A stretch of DNA of 64,000 nucleotides from Plantago ovata (Eukaryota; Streptophyta; Magnoliopsida; Lamiales; Plantaginaceae), in assembly GCA_028274465.1 (NCBI GenBank), contig CM051456.1, positions 78,230,753 through 78,294,752 on the forward strand, given 5' to 3'. The translations under genes and the position numbers were made by a program. Shown piece after piece: positions 1-10,503 of the stretch. A model generated the notes under the pieces. It searched no databases, was not told the origin of the DNA, and saw only the letters and a list, made by a program, of their open reading frames with translations. Positions within the stretch are counted from its first letter, which is position 1. The number at the start of each line of letters is the position of its first letter.

Positions 1-477
1 TAATAGGCCTTGTCAACCATTGAATGGACGTCATGTCGATTTATACGAAGAAACGGCCATTTAAACAATGCATCATTAGATGTAATAAGAGTCAAAAACA
101 TTTTCCATTTTCAGTTCACAAGGTTTAGCTTTATTTAGGGCTTTTTCTTGGCTCCACGTAACACATACACTATCCACCTAATTTTTTATTATTTTTAATT
201 CAAATTCTATATTTGTTTATAGATATTTTTATAGATTTAAAAAATTCATCTATTACGTATTTGTGAATAGTGAAATTATAAAATAATATTTGAGTCTATT
301 TTGATGACTTTGCCTGAAATGTTCCCATCTGGATCCGAGGATTGACGACATTGTATTGTTTTGTTTGGAATGAAAATACAGCGATGTAGTTGATGAACTG
401 GGATCTTGGCACCTAAGTGAACTACAGTCTCAGATCAGGTTCTTGTGGATGAAATCACACAATTTTCCCTTCTTTTA
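1..477. other. No gene recognised; AT-rich flank
   Basis: No frame of useful length or recognisable motif. The last 100 bases may belong to the LINE relic that becomes recognisable from about 478, but frames are too broken to say. Confidence 0.5.
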
Positions 478-1024
478 GGTGAAGAGGAGCACACTATCCT
501 CTGGAACAAGTCTGCTAATGGTAAGTTCTTCTACATAAGTGGGGGCGAGTAGTAGTTGGAACAAGATTTGGAAAATCCCTTTTAGTAACAAACTAAAACA
601 TTTCTTGAAGCTAACAGTTCAAGACATACTAGCTACTAACTCACTTCGAAAACTCAGGCACATTATAGATTTATCCCAACGCCCACAATGCAAAAACGAA
701 GAACAGACAGCCTTACATACCTTAAGAGATTGTGCAGCCGCTCAAAAGATGTGGAAGAAGGTGCTTCAAGGGGTTAAACTTCATGATTTCAACACCTGCA
801 GTCCTGAATCTTGGTTGCAAACGTATACCACTCGAACTGATCTGCCACACAAACTGGATCCAAGCATCAGCTGGAAATGGATCTTTGTTGTCGGCTTGTG
901 GGACATATAGAAATCTAGGAAACCAAAGATCTTCAAAGGGAGGCCAGAGACTACAACTGCCATCCTATTTGTAGTAAGTGCTAGCAGTTAGTTACCTATA
1001 TAATAGAAAAGGTAAAAAAAAAAA
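478..1024 (+). pseudogene. LINE 3' end with reverse-transcriptase zinc-binding (zf-RVT) remnant
   Basis: Broken 3' end of a non-LTR retrotransposon. From 478 the translation reads EEHTILWNKSANGKF, then two stops. A longer frame (539-910) reads WNKIWKIPFSNKLKHFLKL, then CKNEEQTALHTLRDCAAAQKMW. That is the W..iW....p.K.k.F and C....E...H....C..a..vW pattern of the zf-RVT domain found C-terminal of plant LINE reverse transcriptases, with several cysteines already lost. A poly(A) run at 1014-1024 fits a LINE 3' terminus. No RT core is present upstream, so this is a 5'-truncated dead copy. Family assignment is by motif recall, not by search. Confidence 0.7.
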
Positions 1025-1478
1025 TAAAGATCTAAACCTAATCTATCATCTCCGCCTCCTTCCTCATTTTCTTATTTTGCTTCCACACCTTCAGATTTGT
1101 CTCCATACCACGCCATCGATCTGCCTCCTACTCCATCGGCACGCAGATCGTCATCTCCGTTCTCAGGTAAGTTCCATCTCTCGTCCTTACTTCAAGCATT
1201 AAGGTAAAGTTGTACTCCAATGGCGCTGCTCCATCGCGGTCGACAACCAATGTTTCATTCATTCATTCATTCTTCCTATGTGTTTGTTACTCAAAGGTAA
1301 ATAAAGTAAATGTATAAATGTTGTATAGATATGCGGATTCAACCTCATGTTACTTAGTTACTAGTCTATGCATTAGATTTTTGTAATTTTGATCTTGTAA
1401 GTTTGATTTGAAGAATTGCACAGTACTATATCATTTTGTCCCTTTTCCCTTTTTGGAGTAGTCAACAAAATTCCGGTT
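1025..1478. other. No gene recognised
   Basis: A pyrimidine-rich stretch (about 1040-1170) followed by AT-rich DNA. It resembles 5'-UTR-like CT-rich sequence, but no linked coding frame is visible. A short ATTC microsatellite lies at about 1256-1271. Confidence 0.4.
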
Positions 1479-1527
1479 ATTCGGATTAATCCGAATGCGA
1501 TCCAATTATTTTCGGATTAATCCGAAA
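1479..1527. repeat. Two copies of a perfect palindrome (core TTCGGATTAATCCGAA)
   Basis: Perfect 18-bp palindromes at 1479-1496 and 1510-1527 share the core TTCGGATTAATCCGAA, about three helical turns apart, each followed by CGATCC. Such spaced palindromes could be a dimeric protein-binding site or part of an element's subterminal repeats. Nothing nearby identifies which. Confidence 0.7.
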
Positions 1528-1549
1528 TCGATCCAAAAGCCCACACCTA

Positions 1550-1793
1550 CTCGTTCGTGTATAAGTTTCTCATTTAATTTTGTTGACTTTTTTTAGTCTC
1601 CATTTGACTATGAATTAATATTAAATCATACTGAAAAATCAATATTTTAATTTATATTATAAAATTGCAAATTTTATATTTTCATAATATAATTTCCAAA
1701 ATTACTTTTTCGATATGAATTAGAATTAATTTGGAGTCAAACGGAGGCTAAAAAAGTCAACAAAAACAAATGGAAGCTTATACAGGGACGAAG
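1550..1793. mobile_element. Stowaway-like MITE, 244 bp
   Basis: The two ends are inverted copies of each other over about 70 bp. The left end begins CTCGTTCGTGTATAAG and the right end, reversed, begins CTTCGTCCCTGTATAAG; both then share GTTGACTTTTTTAG and CTCC-TTTGACT. Both sides are flanked by the dinucleotide TA (1548-1549, 1794-1795), as expected for Tc1/mariner-type target duplications. There is no coding capacity. The CTYCGTYCSTG terminus resembles the Stowaway CTCCCTCCGTCCC end. Confidence 0.7.
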
Positions 1794-2195
1794 TAAGTAC
1801 AAAATTAGACACACATTCTAATGTTAATCCTCAGTTATTCCTATGGCAACCTCTTAACCCCAATCCGCTAAGTACTTCCTTTGTTCAACTTTCTGTACCC
1901 AACATTCCTTCAGCTCTTCCCTAGCTTAGAGAGTTAGACTCCTTCCATGCTCAGCTCTTTTTTGTCTGGTTGGACTATGGCATCTATCAAGAACCCATAT
2001 ATGTTTAACTTTTAAGTTAAATATATACGTTTCAAAGCTTTCCAGCTTCGAAGAGTGCTCTCAGATCACAACTCGCATACTTTGCAGTAGGCAGAAGCAA
2101 GATCTGTGATAAACCCCGGGCAGAGATCTTACAAACTTTATGACCGCCATATATTATTTCACAAGCAAAGAAATCCCTCTTGTAGAAGGCGTTTA
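1794..2195. other. No gene recognised
   Basis: Low-copy-looking sequence between a MITE and the tandem duplication; no supported feature. Confidence 0.4.
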
Positions 2196-2513
2196 GGAAC
2201 TTGCAAGATCAGTGACAGCATGAACAACTTACTGATTCATTTTCATCGGTATGGTAATCCATTGCTTGTCAATGGTGTGCTTTTAGGTGCACTTGTATCC
2301 TATGCCTAATCCTCACAACTTGAGCACTCTAAGGATAGTGTACGCTTACAGATACGGAACTTGCAAGATCAGTGACAGTATCAAAAACTTACTGATTCAT
2401 TTTCATCAGTATGGTAGTCCATTGCTTGTCAATGGTGTTCTTTTAGGTGCACTTGTGTCTTATGCCTAATCCTCACAACTTGAGCATTCTAAGGATAGTG
2501 TACGCTTACAGAT
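2196..2513. repeat. Tandem direct duplication, 160-bp unit x2
   Basis: Unit 1 (2196-2355) and unit 2 (2356-2513) start GGAACTTGCAAGATCAGTGA and end at TGTACGCTTACAGAT. They differ by scattered substitutions (roughly 90 percent or more identity by eye). The unit is open in one plus frame in both copies, but it has no recognisable domain. A single old unequal duplication is the simplest explanation. Confidence 0.85.
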
Positions 2514-2966
2514 TATCTTAAGATTTTTCTTGTAATGCATTTGTAAGGTTTCACTTCTCCATTTGCTCTTGAGTGTGCCATAGTTCAGCCAGAAAGTGCC
2601 TATCATGTGTATTTTCGCATTGGCTTCACCAAAGTGTGTTTCAGGCATTCACACTTATTGGTGGTGCTCAACCAATTTACTCTTTTCAGAGTTGGTATTT
2701 ACTGAAACATCGATCCCTAATCTGAATTGTATTTGTTGGGTCTTAAAGATGTTTCACGTCCATGATAATTTAGAATATAGTAATGATAAGTCATTGTCAC
2801 CTTATCTCAAGGAGTTTCCTTTATACAGACTTTTCAGTCTATGCATTAAACTCCTTGTACTATATTTTGTTTTTATCTCAATGGTGCATCAATAATCTGA
2901 TATAGCTAGTCATTACTCAGATCATTTCAAATAAGATACTTCATTAGAAACCACAATCAGAAAGTA
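2514..2966. other. No gene recognised
   Basis: A 99-codon plus frame at 2596-2895 shows no domain or homology that I recognise and has AT-rich composition like its surroundings, so it is not called as a gene. Confidence 0.4.
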
Positions 2967-3203
2967 CTCCTTTCGTTCCTTTTAAAGCTTCTCGTTAGCT
3001 ATTGTAAAAATAATTTTCAAAAAATAATTTAAAATAGCAAAGAGTTTAGAAAAAATTTATAAATGATGATTTTATGTGCATAATAACTTAAGTTTGAGTT
3101 TATGATCCTACAAACTAATTTTTAAATTGTTTTCTATTTTTTATTATTTTTAAAAATTGTTATGAAAATAGTAAGCCCAAAGCTTTAGAGAGAACAGATG
3201 GGG
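2967..3203. mobile_element. Stowaway-like MITE, about 237 bp, degenerate
   Basis: The left end reads CTCCTTTCGTTCCTTTTAAAGC and the right end, reversed, reads CCCCATCTGTTCTCTCTAAAGC. Both continue into GCTATT/ACTATT and AT-rich arms (AATAATTTT..AAAATTATT). TA flanks lie at 2965-2966 and 3204-3205. The arms are more diverged than in the MITE at 1550-1793, suggesting an older insertion. Confidence 0.55.
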
Positions 3204-4996
3204 TATATGTTCTTCTGACGCACTCAGATATCTTAACACTCTAGATTTCTTTTCTAAGAAATTGTATCTTCTTCAAATACTTCTCAGAAATCACAGTATC
3301 AAAAATCTTATTTCGGAAAGTGTAATTTGCTAAGACATCTTATCTTCAGAAATCTGATGAGATAGTCTTTTGTCTTCAACAATCTTGCGCAAATCTTCAG
3401 TTCTTCAAAAATTATTCGGTTCTTTCTGCAGGATGTCTTCTTCAAATGTAAAATTACAATCGATGACCTATCATCGTATATAACAAATGCTAGATTGATC
3501 TTACTAAGTATTTTTCCTCCCTGACAACGTTCAAGTGAACTAAGAGTACTGCATAATTTACAGATATTTGAGATATGTCATTTGTTGTTCATGATTAAAA
3601 ACTCTAAAAGGTTTCCTAACAGAAAGGATTTCTAAAGTTCTATAATATCATGCTTCATTTTGGAATCAATTCTTTGAAATAATGTTTGTACTCACTATAA
3701 GTTTATGATCAGTCTGGTTTCTTGTCGTACAACATTGAAAATAGGAGAATTTTAATTTAAACTAGCGTATAATAGTATGTTCATATTAAATTAGTGAATA
3801 TAATACCAAAATAGTTATAATTATTGATATGAGGCACATTGAAAAAACAGTTACTCAAATTCCATGTCTACCATTTAAAATATTTTAATAAATACAACCA
3901 TATCAAGTTTTGTTGGTATTTTCTTTGCAAAGATATTGCCACACCAGCAAATGAGATGGTTGGGCAAGTAAAAAAGTATGTTATATCATTGTTTTGCCTG
4001 GTGGTTCTACTTAATATTGAGTTTAAACACCATCCATCATATTGTCGCGTTGGTTTAAAGAAGATGAGATTAAATAAAAAACCAAAAAAGTATATAAGTA
4101 GGATGGCTAATATGGTATGAATCCTATTGGGTGATTTCATAATTTCACCAGCCTAAAGAGTCGGATCTTAATTAGTTAGTGATCGTGTCATTACAACTTA
4201 CAACTGAAATCAAAGCAGGATCAATGTCAAACCCTCTAGGGGATGCAAATTGTTTGTCACATGACATTATTAATTTTACGTAGATGTTCAATAAGAATGT
4301 CTTGAACTTATGAGCGTCTCACATCAATTATGAGCGGTGGTGGCATAAAGAGTATATAAGTACACAGACTCTAAATGATATGAAAGCCTTTTGTATGATT
4401 TTAAAACAAATTCGTGCAGGGTCGGGTCGACCTCCAAGGTGGATAATATGATTACATCGAGACGTGTGTGACACCATCATGAAACCTTTTGGACAATTTA
4501 AAAAACAAACTCATGAAAGGATTATAAACATGCTATGTGTATTGGACTAAATTAGTGGTGGAATCATTACAAATGGTATAGAGTGGGACCATCTCCAATC
4601 CGTATGGGTCAAATATGGTCATAAATGAAATTAGAGCAACCTCTGACGTCGTTCATATCTTTCATTTCGTTTTTTTAGTATTCACTTTTTCTCTGTGGTG
4701 ATTTATAAATCGGTGAGTTATCTTTACTTTATATGTTAAACTAAAAGCACTCTTTGCAGAAATCCTATTTAAGTTTTCAAAATACTGCTACTAAGTAGTC
4801 CTTTATTTAGGATATCAATTCCACACATCATATTTAGAGATCTCCTTTTTTAATACAATAGTGACAAAAAAGTACACAATGATAAAAAAAAGGACACATG
4901 GAATATACTTGTAGTTTCACATGGATAAGGAAGAGATTACACGGTAGAAATTCTAGAGAAACTACAAAGTTTGAATTCATTTAATCCTTTCAACTT
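3204..4996. other. No gene recognised
   Basis: AT-rich. CTTC/GAAGA-rich sequence at 3240-3460 resembles 62,780-62,900 in style and may be a relic of a shared dispersed repeat. Overlapping frames on both strands at 3839-4140 lack motifs. Nothing here can be supported as a gene. Confidence 0.4.
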
Positions 4997-5232
4997 ACCC
5001 TTTGTTCCAGTATAAATTACTGAGTTTGAATTTTCTCGGTTAACAACTTTCAACTTTGACTCCCGATTACTCGTAACCTACAATGATAAAATGGTTAATT
5101 AAATTATATTATTAAATTTAAGTTATATATTTTAATAATATGCTTTCGTCAAATATTTTATTATTATAGTTTAAAAAGAATTATGAATCAACTGTTGATT
5201 GAAACAAATCAAAACAGGTAAATTACAGGGAG
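4997..5232. mobile_element. Possible MITE, about 236 bp
   Basis: Flanked by TA (4995-4996, 5233-5234). The left end is CCCTTTGTTCC and the right end, reversed, is CTCCCTGTAATTT. The interior is AT-rich with weak self-complementarity. The termini fit a Stowaway-like pattern poorly, so this is tentative. Confidence 0.35.
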
Positions 5233-6665
5233 TATTTTATTTATATAACAAAGCAAGTCATAAGAGACCCTCACATGGATTCATACCTACGTATGCATTT
5301 ACATCTTTTGAACGATAATTTTCTCAGATCATACCTTAATTGCCTAGCTATGTTTGCCATCAAGCTCAGAATGGAGTACGCCTAGCTATGTTTGCCTCCA
5401 TTCAACTTCAAGAGAAATTTCATTACGACGATTGAATGAAAGTGTAAATTGAGGGTTGTACTGCAAGAAAAGGTTTGAAGAAAATCATAACATTATTTCA
5501 ACAATTCACATATCTGCATGTACAATGGATATAAAACATATACGGCATATTCGGCATGGACAAAGTTGATGAGAATTTCATAAACAAGCCTTGTGATCGG
5601 AAATGACCATATAAACTCAATTTTATGCCCGAGTCTAGAGCATCTAACAGTAATTATCATAGACCTGGCCTATGCAAGAATCTGCTAACTATACCTGTGT
5701 AGAGATGCATTTTCTTTTACACAAAATTGTCTGTCATTTTTTAACAATTCCCTGAGTGCTGATTCCCGACGTTCAACTTCTTCATCTTTAACAAAGCCTG
5801 TTTCAAATTGGAAAAAGGAATTATCCAAGACGAACGAATAATTACATGGCACACATGTGCGCACACACATTCTAGCAATGATATACAGTAACTCAAAAAT
5901 CAACGGCATTAGTTTATGTAATTCATCCGTCATCTTTCTGTTCCATTAACCGAAACTAGTTGCTTCAGCAAACAAAATTTCAACAAATCCATCATTTACT
6001 CTGGTACCAAAAAATTACAAAATTGCAAAGTTAATGGCGAGGTGATTTAAAAAAAAAATTGTAATGGTGGGGGGTCCAAGTGTGGAAAGTTTCATCCATC
6101 AATAGGTAATTCTAGTCACTCTTCATCCCCTCGTCCTCGTCCTCATGTAGGAGCGACCAGTCGATGACATCTTTTAGTTCCAAAAGTTGTTGTTGACATA
6201 TATTGCAGAAGACTCCTTGGTCTTTGAAGTGCTCAACCTCCTTGTGCTCACAAGGGGGAGGAGTAGGAGATTTGGGGGGAGATGGAGGAAATGCCTCTTG
6301 GAGAGCTTCCTCTTCATTTCAGCCAATATTCCGGGATCTACTTGTGGTGGGGGGAGGGGGGGGAATGTGGGGTTATTTCTTCAAACCTGAATTTGTTAGG
6401 GTTTTCCATATTTGTGTGAGAATATGTTAAAATTAGGTGACTTCTTATAGTTGGTGTTGGGAATTCTAAAGGACAAATACACTTTATTGTTAATGTATTA
6501 ATGTACACATTCATGTAGCCACATTCATGTATAGGGAAAAATTTATGAGGCATACATTTATGTAATGACTTTTAGGATTTTTGGTAATATCTAATCACTT
6601 CCATATATATAGATTGATGAATGGTATGGTACTTGGCCTGGGCTTGTGAATGATTGTAGTATGCT
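5233..6665. other. No gene recognised
   Basis: Contains a short direct repeat CCTAGCTATGTTTGCC (about 5342 and 5382) and a guanine-rich stretch (about 6260-6375) with several G-runs that could form a quadruplex. Short frames across the G-rich stretch are compositional artefacts. Confidence 0.4.
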
Positions 6666-6708
6666 GGTACCGTAACAACAACATTTCTAATGCCGTTGTT
6701 ACTGTACC
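6666..6708. repeat. Short inverted repeat, 14-bp arms
   Basis: GGTACCGTAACAAC (6666-6679) faces GTTGTTACTGTACC (6695-6708): 13 of 14 positions pair, with a 15-nt loop. Lies just upstream of the larger foldback at 6797-6914. Confidence 0.8.
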
Positions 6709-6796
6709 AACGTATTTCAATCATTCTCAAAGTTTAGTTCAATATAATAATTATGTAAACCCTCTATTCTTAATAAGTTGTATATACATAATGTAG

Positions 6797-6914
6797 TATG
6801 TGAGCAAGAAATGTGTCTGGATGTTTAGGAGTTTGAAGTCTCCATCTTTAGTCAGTAACTAAAGATGGAGATTTCAAGATCCTAAAGATCCAGACATCCT
6901 TTCGTGTTCACATA
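6797..6914. repeat. 118-bp foldback with near-perfect hairpin
   Basis: Inner arms 6814-6852 and 6858-6896 (39 bp each) pair with about four mismatches around a 5-nt loop. The pairing continues outward to 6797/6914 with a few more mismatches and one bulge. The innermost 20 bp (CCATCTTTAGT facing ACTAAAGATGG) is almost perfect. This shape fits either a small foldback transposon or a miRNA/siRNA precursor. It is immediately followed by ACGACGGAT, a motif typical of the nearby CACTA element, so it may be part of that element's non-coding interior. Confidence 0.75.
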
Positions 6915-7196
6915 TAACGACGGATTTGTCTAAACAATCTTGTATTTGTAAACACATCTTGTATTTGTCTAAACACATTAAGAGTTTGTATTTTAGTGTT
7001 TTGTATTTGAGTGTGATGATGCTATATGTATATTAGCTTCCACGGATCAAGCACAGCAACCGGGCGGCCCTCGACGGATCAATGGGCTTCCAGTATTGTA
7101 CGGATCTAAGTAAGTTCTTAATAAATTGGTATTTAATTGTTCTTGTATATATAGTTGTCGGTACTCCAACTTTTAATCTTTCAAAATGTGTGACAG

Positions 7197-7794
7197 GTTT
7201 CAACCTACTATAGCTTCTAGAAGGATTTCAATGCTCATGAAAAGAGAGTTCTTTACGCCTCCTGGGAGTGGCGGAGAAAGGTGGGCTACGGTCGACCCGT
7301 GAAGGAGCACTTGTGGGAAGAATTCCAGGTACTTTACTATCTTTACTTGAATATTTCTATATTGTATTCTTGGGGCATTGCCTTAATTATATATGTGTAT
7401 GTACATTACTTGTTTATCTGTTATTGGGGCATTGCCTATATTATCTATTCTTGGGGCATTGCCTATAGTATCCATTCTTGGGGCATTGCCTATAGTATCA
7501 ATTCTTGGGGCATTGCCTTTACTGTACATATGTGTACGCACATTATTTGTTCTTGTGGGGCACTGATGTGGGATTTTTCGTGGGATTGTTGTGTTGCAGA
7601 AATACTACTATGTCCCTCCTGCCAATGCGGAGGAGATATTGAGGGTATTCAACATCCGGGCGGAAAAGATTCACAGGCATTCGATTTATTATGCTAAGGA
7701 AAGGTACTTTCGGCATAAAGAATGGATTCGGTACCTCAATCCGGAGCATCGGGATCTGTGGCTGGGAATCGTGGCAGAACCATGTGACCCGTGA
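7197..7794 (+). pseudogene. En/Spm (Ptta-type) transposase fragment, frameshifted
   Basis: Exon-like block 1 (7197-7328) follows a TGACAG acceptor and ends CAG|GT. Block 2 (7600-7794) follows TGTTGCAG. Across the splice the protein runs ..VKEHLWEEFQ then KYYYVPPANAEEILRVFNIRA. This matches the w..F...y.wpp....I...F...A layout of the plant Ptta/En/Spm transposase domain. The upstream half of block 1 reads SRRISMLMKREFFTPPGSGG in the neighbouring frame, so a one-base indel near 7292 separates the halves. The fragment ends at a stop at 7792-7794. No DDE catalytic transposase is present. The assignment rests on motif recall plus the adjacent CACTA terminus. Confidence 0.6.
7366..7520 (+). repeat. 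Minisatellite (unit TTCTTGGGGCATTGCCTATA) in transposase intron
   Basis: At least five copies of a TTGGGGCATTGCC core. The central units repeat at a period of about 27 bp between about 7422 and 7520, with outlying copies at 7369 and a decayed one at 7551. The array lies wholly inside the intron between the two transposase blocks. Confidence 0.8.
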
Positions 7795-8104
7795 GCAGGC
7801 ACATAGGGATGGGGCGTTGACAGCTGAAGGAGTCGGTTGGTTAGTGGAGAGCCCGTATGATTAGTGCTTTTTAGGATTGTTATTCTTTATCCGTACATTT
7901 TAGGATTCTCGTTTATTTTAATGATTATCTTCGTACCTTTTAGTTTCTTTGTACGTACACTTTTAGTTTTTTTTATTGAAATTTCGATTATCGTAAAATG
8001 AATCAATCTTATATATTTGTTAGTCGTACTCAATTTTGAGTTAAAATAACAATTTTTTCACATAAATTCAGTAAAACAAAAAATCAATTTAAAAAAAAAT
8101 CAGA

Positions 8105-8449
8105 GAAGTTATCGACGGATTAGTTTATCCGTCGCCAAATTTCCCTCGCAAGGGAATGACACGTGTCCCTTAGCTTTAGCGACGGATAACATAATCCGTC
8201 CCTATTTATAGATACGGATAAAGTCACCCGTCTCTATGTTGGTCAACGACAATACATCGACGGATAAACTGAACCGTCGCTACATATAGCGACGGATAAT
8301 ATTATCTGTCTCTTTATTTTTTAGCGACGCCACTTTTCGCGACGTCCTATTTAGCGACGGGCTTTCCGTCGCTATTGGTGTTTAGCAACGGATTGCTAAC
8401 ATATAGCGACGGATGGTATCCGTCGCTAAAATCAGTTTTCCTTGTAGTG
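8105..8449. repeat. CACTA subterminal repeats and 3' terminal inverted repeat
   Basis: Repeated GCGACGGAT and its complement ATCCGTCGC occur about every 20-40 bp, often as head-to-head pairs forming small hairpins (for example 8406-8427, AGCGACGGAT facing ATCCGTCGCT). They end at the GTAGTG terminus at 8449. Such subterminal arrays are binding sites for the element's accessory protein in the En/Spm family. Confidence 0.85.
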
Positions 8450-10346
8450 GGCCCAGCCTGCTAATTGCTTCGAAAGTTGCTACAACACAAAGTCGAACCC
8501 AACAAAAAGCAATGATAATCAAACTAAAAAATAATTAAGCGCAATTTAAAGAGACGAAAAAAAAAAAAAAAGAAAGAAAAATTACCTGGAGAGATAACGA
8601 TATAGCAGGAATGGATATAGAGCACCTTCCCTATCTATTTGATTTTGTGAGAAGGACATTAGAAGGTTAAGAAATTGCGGCCAAGCTTCGTAAGAACCAT
8701 TGTACCAAACTCGACTAAGCTTTAATAAAACCGTTTCGAGCAGAGGAGTAATTTTTCGGTACAAAATTCTTGTTGATTGAGAAAATGAAAAACAAAAAGA
8801 ATGGTGTAGGGAGATATAAATAGAGTCTGTAGGAGAGATGAAACCCATTCCTACTTAATTTCAGTGTTTGTGGGAAGTATGATTCCATCAGAAGATTGTT
8901 GTTGGAAGAGGAAAATAGAAGAGGGAGAGATCAATTTTCAACCGGAGAAGGAAAGAGGAAAAGAAAGATAAAAATCAGCCGAAAAATTAGGAATTTTGCG
9001 TGACCTCCACGCACATTTTTTTCACTTATAATAGAGGTTAATAAGAATAATGATAAAATATATAAAAATAACATTGATTTTCAATTTTTTTTATTAAATG
9101 AAAAAAAAGAAAAAGAAGTATAAAAAATGAAAATAGAATCAAAGAAAATGAGAATTATCAAAAACAAAAGAAAAGATAAGAAATCCGTTTCATTTCATGA
9201 AAACAAATGGAGAGGTGACTACTGACTAGGACTAGGATTCTGGGCGAGAGAAAAAGAAGAGAAAATGAATTTGTTCCATGTTCTGCGCGTGTATTTAATG
9301 TGGATGTGAAACAATTGTTTCGTAAGGTCCCTAAGCATTATCAGATTTTCATGAAGGCCCTTTAATATTTTTAAAAGTTCAATCAAGTCCCTGCAACTAC
9401 AATAAACTTTTTCTTCTCATCCCTTCAGCACATTTGGGTTTGAAAGGTCCATTTTTACACAAATAATTGACGTCAGTTCGTCTTCTTTCTCCCGGTATCA
9501 ACGATTGCTCATCTCTCCCTGCTCCGGTCGGTGGTGGTGATGGGTGTGGCTTAGTGTCGGTGGTGGTGGCGCTAATGGATCAATAGATGGAGGTGTCAGG
9601 CGTTGGTGGTGGTGGCATCGACCTCCGGACAGTGGTGGACGGTGATAGATGGAGGTATTCGGGGTTGGCAGTGGCGGCGGACAATGGTGGACGGTGGTGG
9701 TTATGGGTGATGATGGCTGGAAGTGGTTATTATTTAATTATTATAAATCACTAAAATTTAATGAAGTAAAATATTTTTCAGTAAGTGCAAATGTTGTTCG
9801 ACACAAATCGTGCTTACCTTGCTCATTGTATGCTATCGTCCGTTCTTTTTCATAACACTAGCAAATTGACTAACTTATTCTTGCATGTGTATACCACTGA
9901 TGGTAAATGACAGTGGTGTTACTTGCTAAGCGTAGCCTGGAGCTATTTATGTGAAGCAAACTCAGGCTGGAGTTGAGGTTCCCTTTGTTTATTTGTTATA
10001 TCTATACTATGATACTATGCCCAAATCAGCTGTTAAATTTGAATGGTACCTTGTTGGAGAGGTGAGTTGCAATAACTTATGACATTCTCTTACTGTGTAG
10101 CTGACAAGCCACACTCCTCTATACATTGTAGATTTCAAAATTCACATCCTTTTCCGAGTATAACTGACAGACCATTTATTTTGATATATCTAGTGATGAA
10201 GCATTGTTTTTGGAGTGGTGGCTACATAAAAATTGTCATGAATCTCTTAGCTTGCTTTTTGGATTTTGGTTGATTTGTTCTCTGTTTGGTTCAGGTTGGA
10301 GCATGGTTAGTTTAAATATGTAGTTCAGTAACAGGGGTTGTTATCT
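8450..10346. other. No gene recognised; GGT-rich low-complexity block
   Basis: AT-rich DNA with purine-rich tracts at 8555-8580 and 9100-9200. A GGTGGTG-rich block at about 9530-9715 includes an imperfect direct repeat (ATAGATGGAGGT followed by GACARTGGTGGACGGTG). A minus frame at 8582-8848 has no recognisable motif. Confidence 0.4.
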
Positions 10347-10503
10347 CATTTTTCTGGTGTACTGATACTGTTGAGCACCATATGTATGTCCATCTTGGCC
10401 CAGGGTAGGAAGAGATGTGGCAGGTGAATATGGACCATAAGGTGCATAACTATACCATCCATTGTCCCCAAATGCTCCAGGATTCATCTCAACTACCTCC
10501 TAG
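10347..10503 (-). pseudogene. YTH-domain (ECT-family) m6A-reader gene fragment
   Basis: The minus strand reads VVEMNPGAFGDNGWYSYAP, then YGPYSPATSLPTLGQDGHTY and GAQQYQY, then a stop (TAA). This matches the conserved region of plant ECT proteins N-terminal to the YTH domain (pattern GVEM..G.YGDNG...Y.YGYAPYGPYSPA...P..G.DGQLYG.QQYQYP). ECT proteins bind N6-methyladenosine in mRNA. Only about 50 codons are present; no YTH domain, start or flanking exon is recognisable. An AG before GTAGTTGAG could be an old splice acceptor. It is best read as a gene fragment left by duplication or transposon capture. Confidence 0.65.

Larger units (their letters stand above)
7197..8449 (+). mobile_element. CACTA (En/Spm-type) transposon, 3' part
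   Basis: The 3' end is clear: a terminus reading TTTTCCTTGTAGTG (complement CACTACAAGGAAAA) at 8436-8449, preceded by dense subterminal GCGACGGAT repeats. Upstream lies a decayed two-exon transposase-type coding fragment (7197-7794). I could not find a matching CACTACAAG start upstream, so the 5' boundary is unknown. The 6797-6914 foldback and exon-like sequence near 7040-7110 may also belong to it. The element is non-autonomous now. Confidence 0.7.

Noticed and set aside
3839..4140. 90-93-codon frames on both strands
   Set aside because: AT-rich composition, no recognisable motif, and equal length on both strands suggest chance.
5452..5480. TACTGCAAGAAAAGG as a possible 5' end of the CACTA element
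   Set aside because: It matches CACTACAAGGAAAA imperfectly and has no subterminal GCGACGGAT repeats next to it.
6187..6553. Overlapping frames over a G-rich stretch
   Set aside because: Low-complexity glycine-rich translations in three frames; compositional.
7366..7520. Regularly spaced repeats considered as a CRISPR-like array
   Set aside because: Plant nuclear context, near-contiguous units without distinct spacers; a simple minisatellite.
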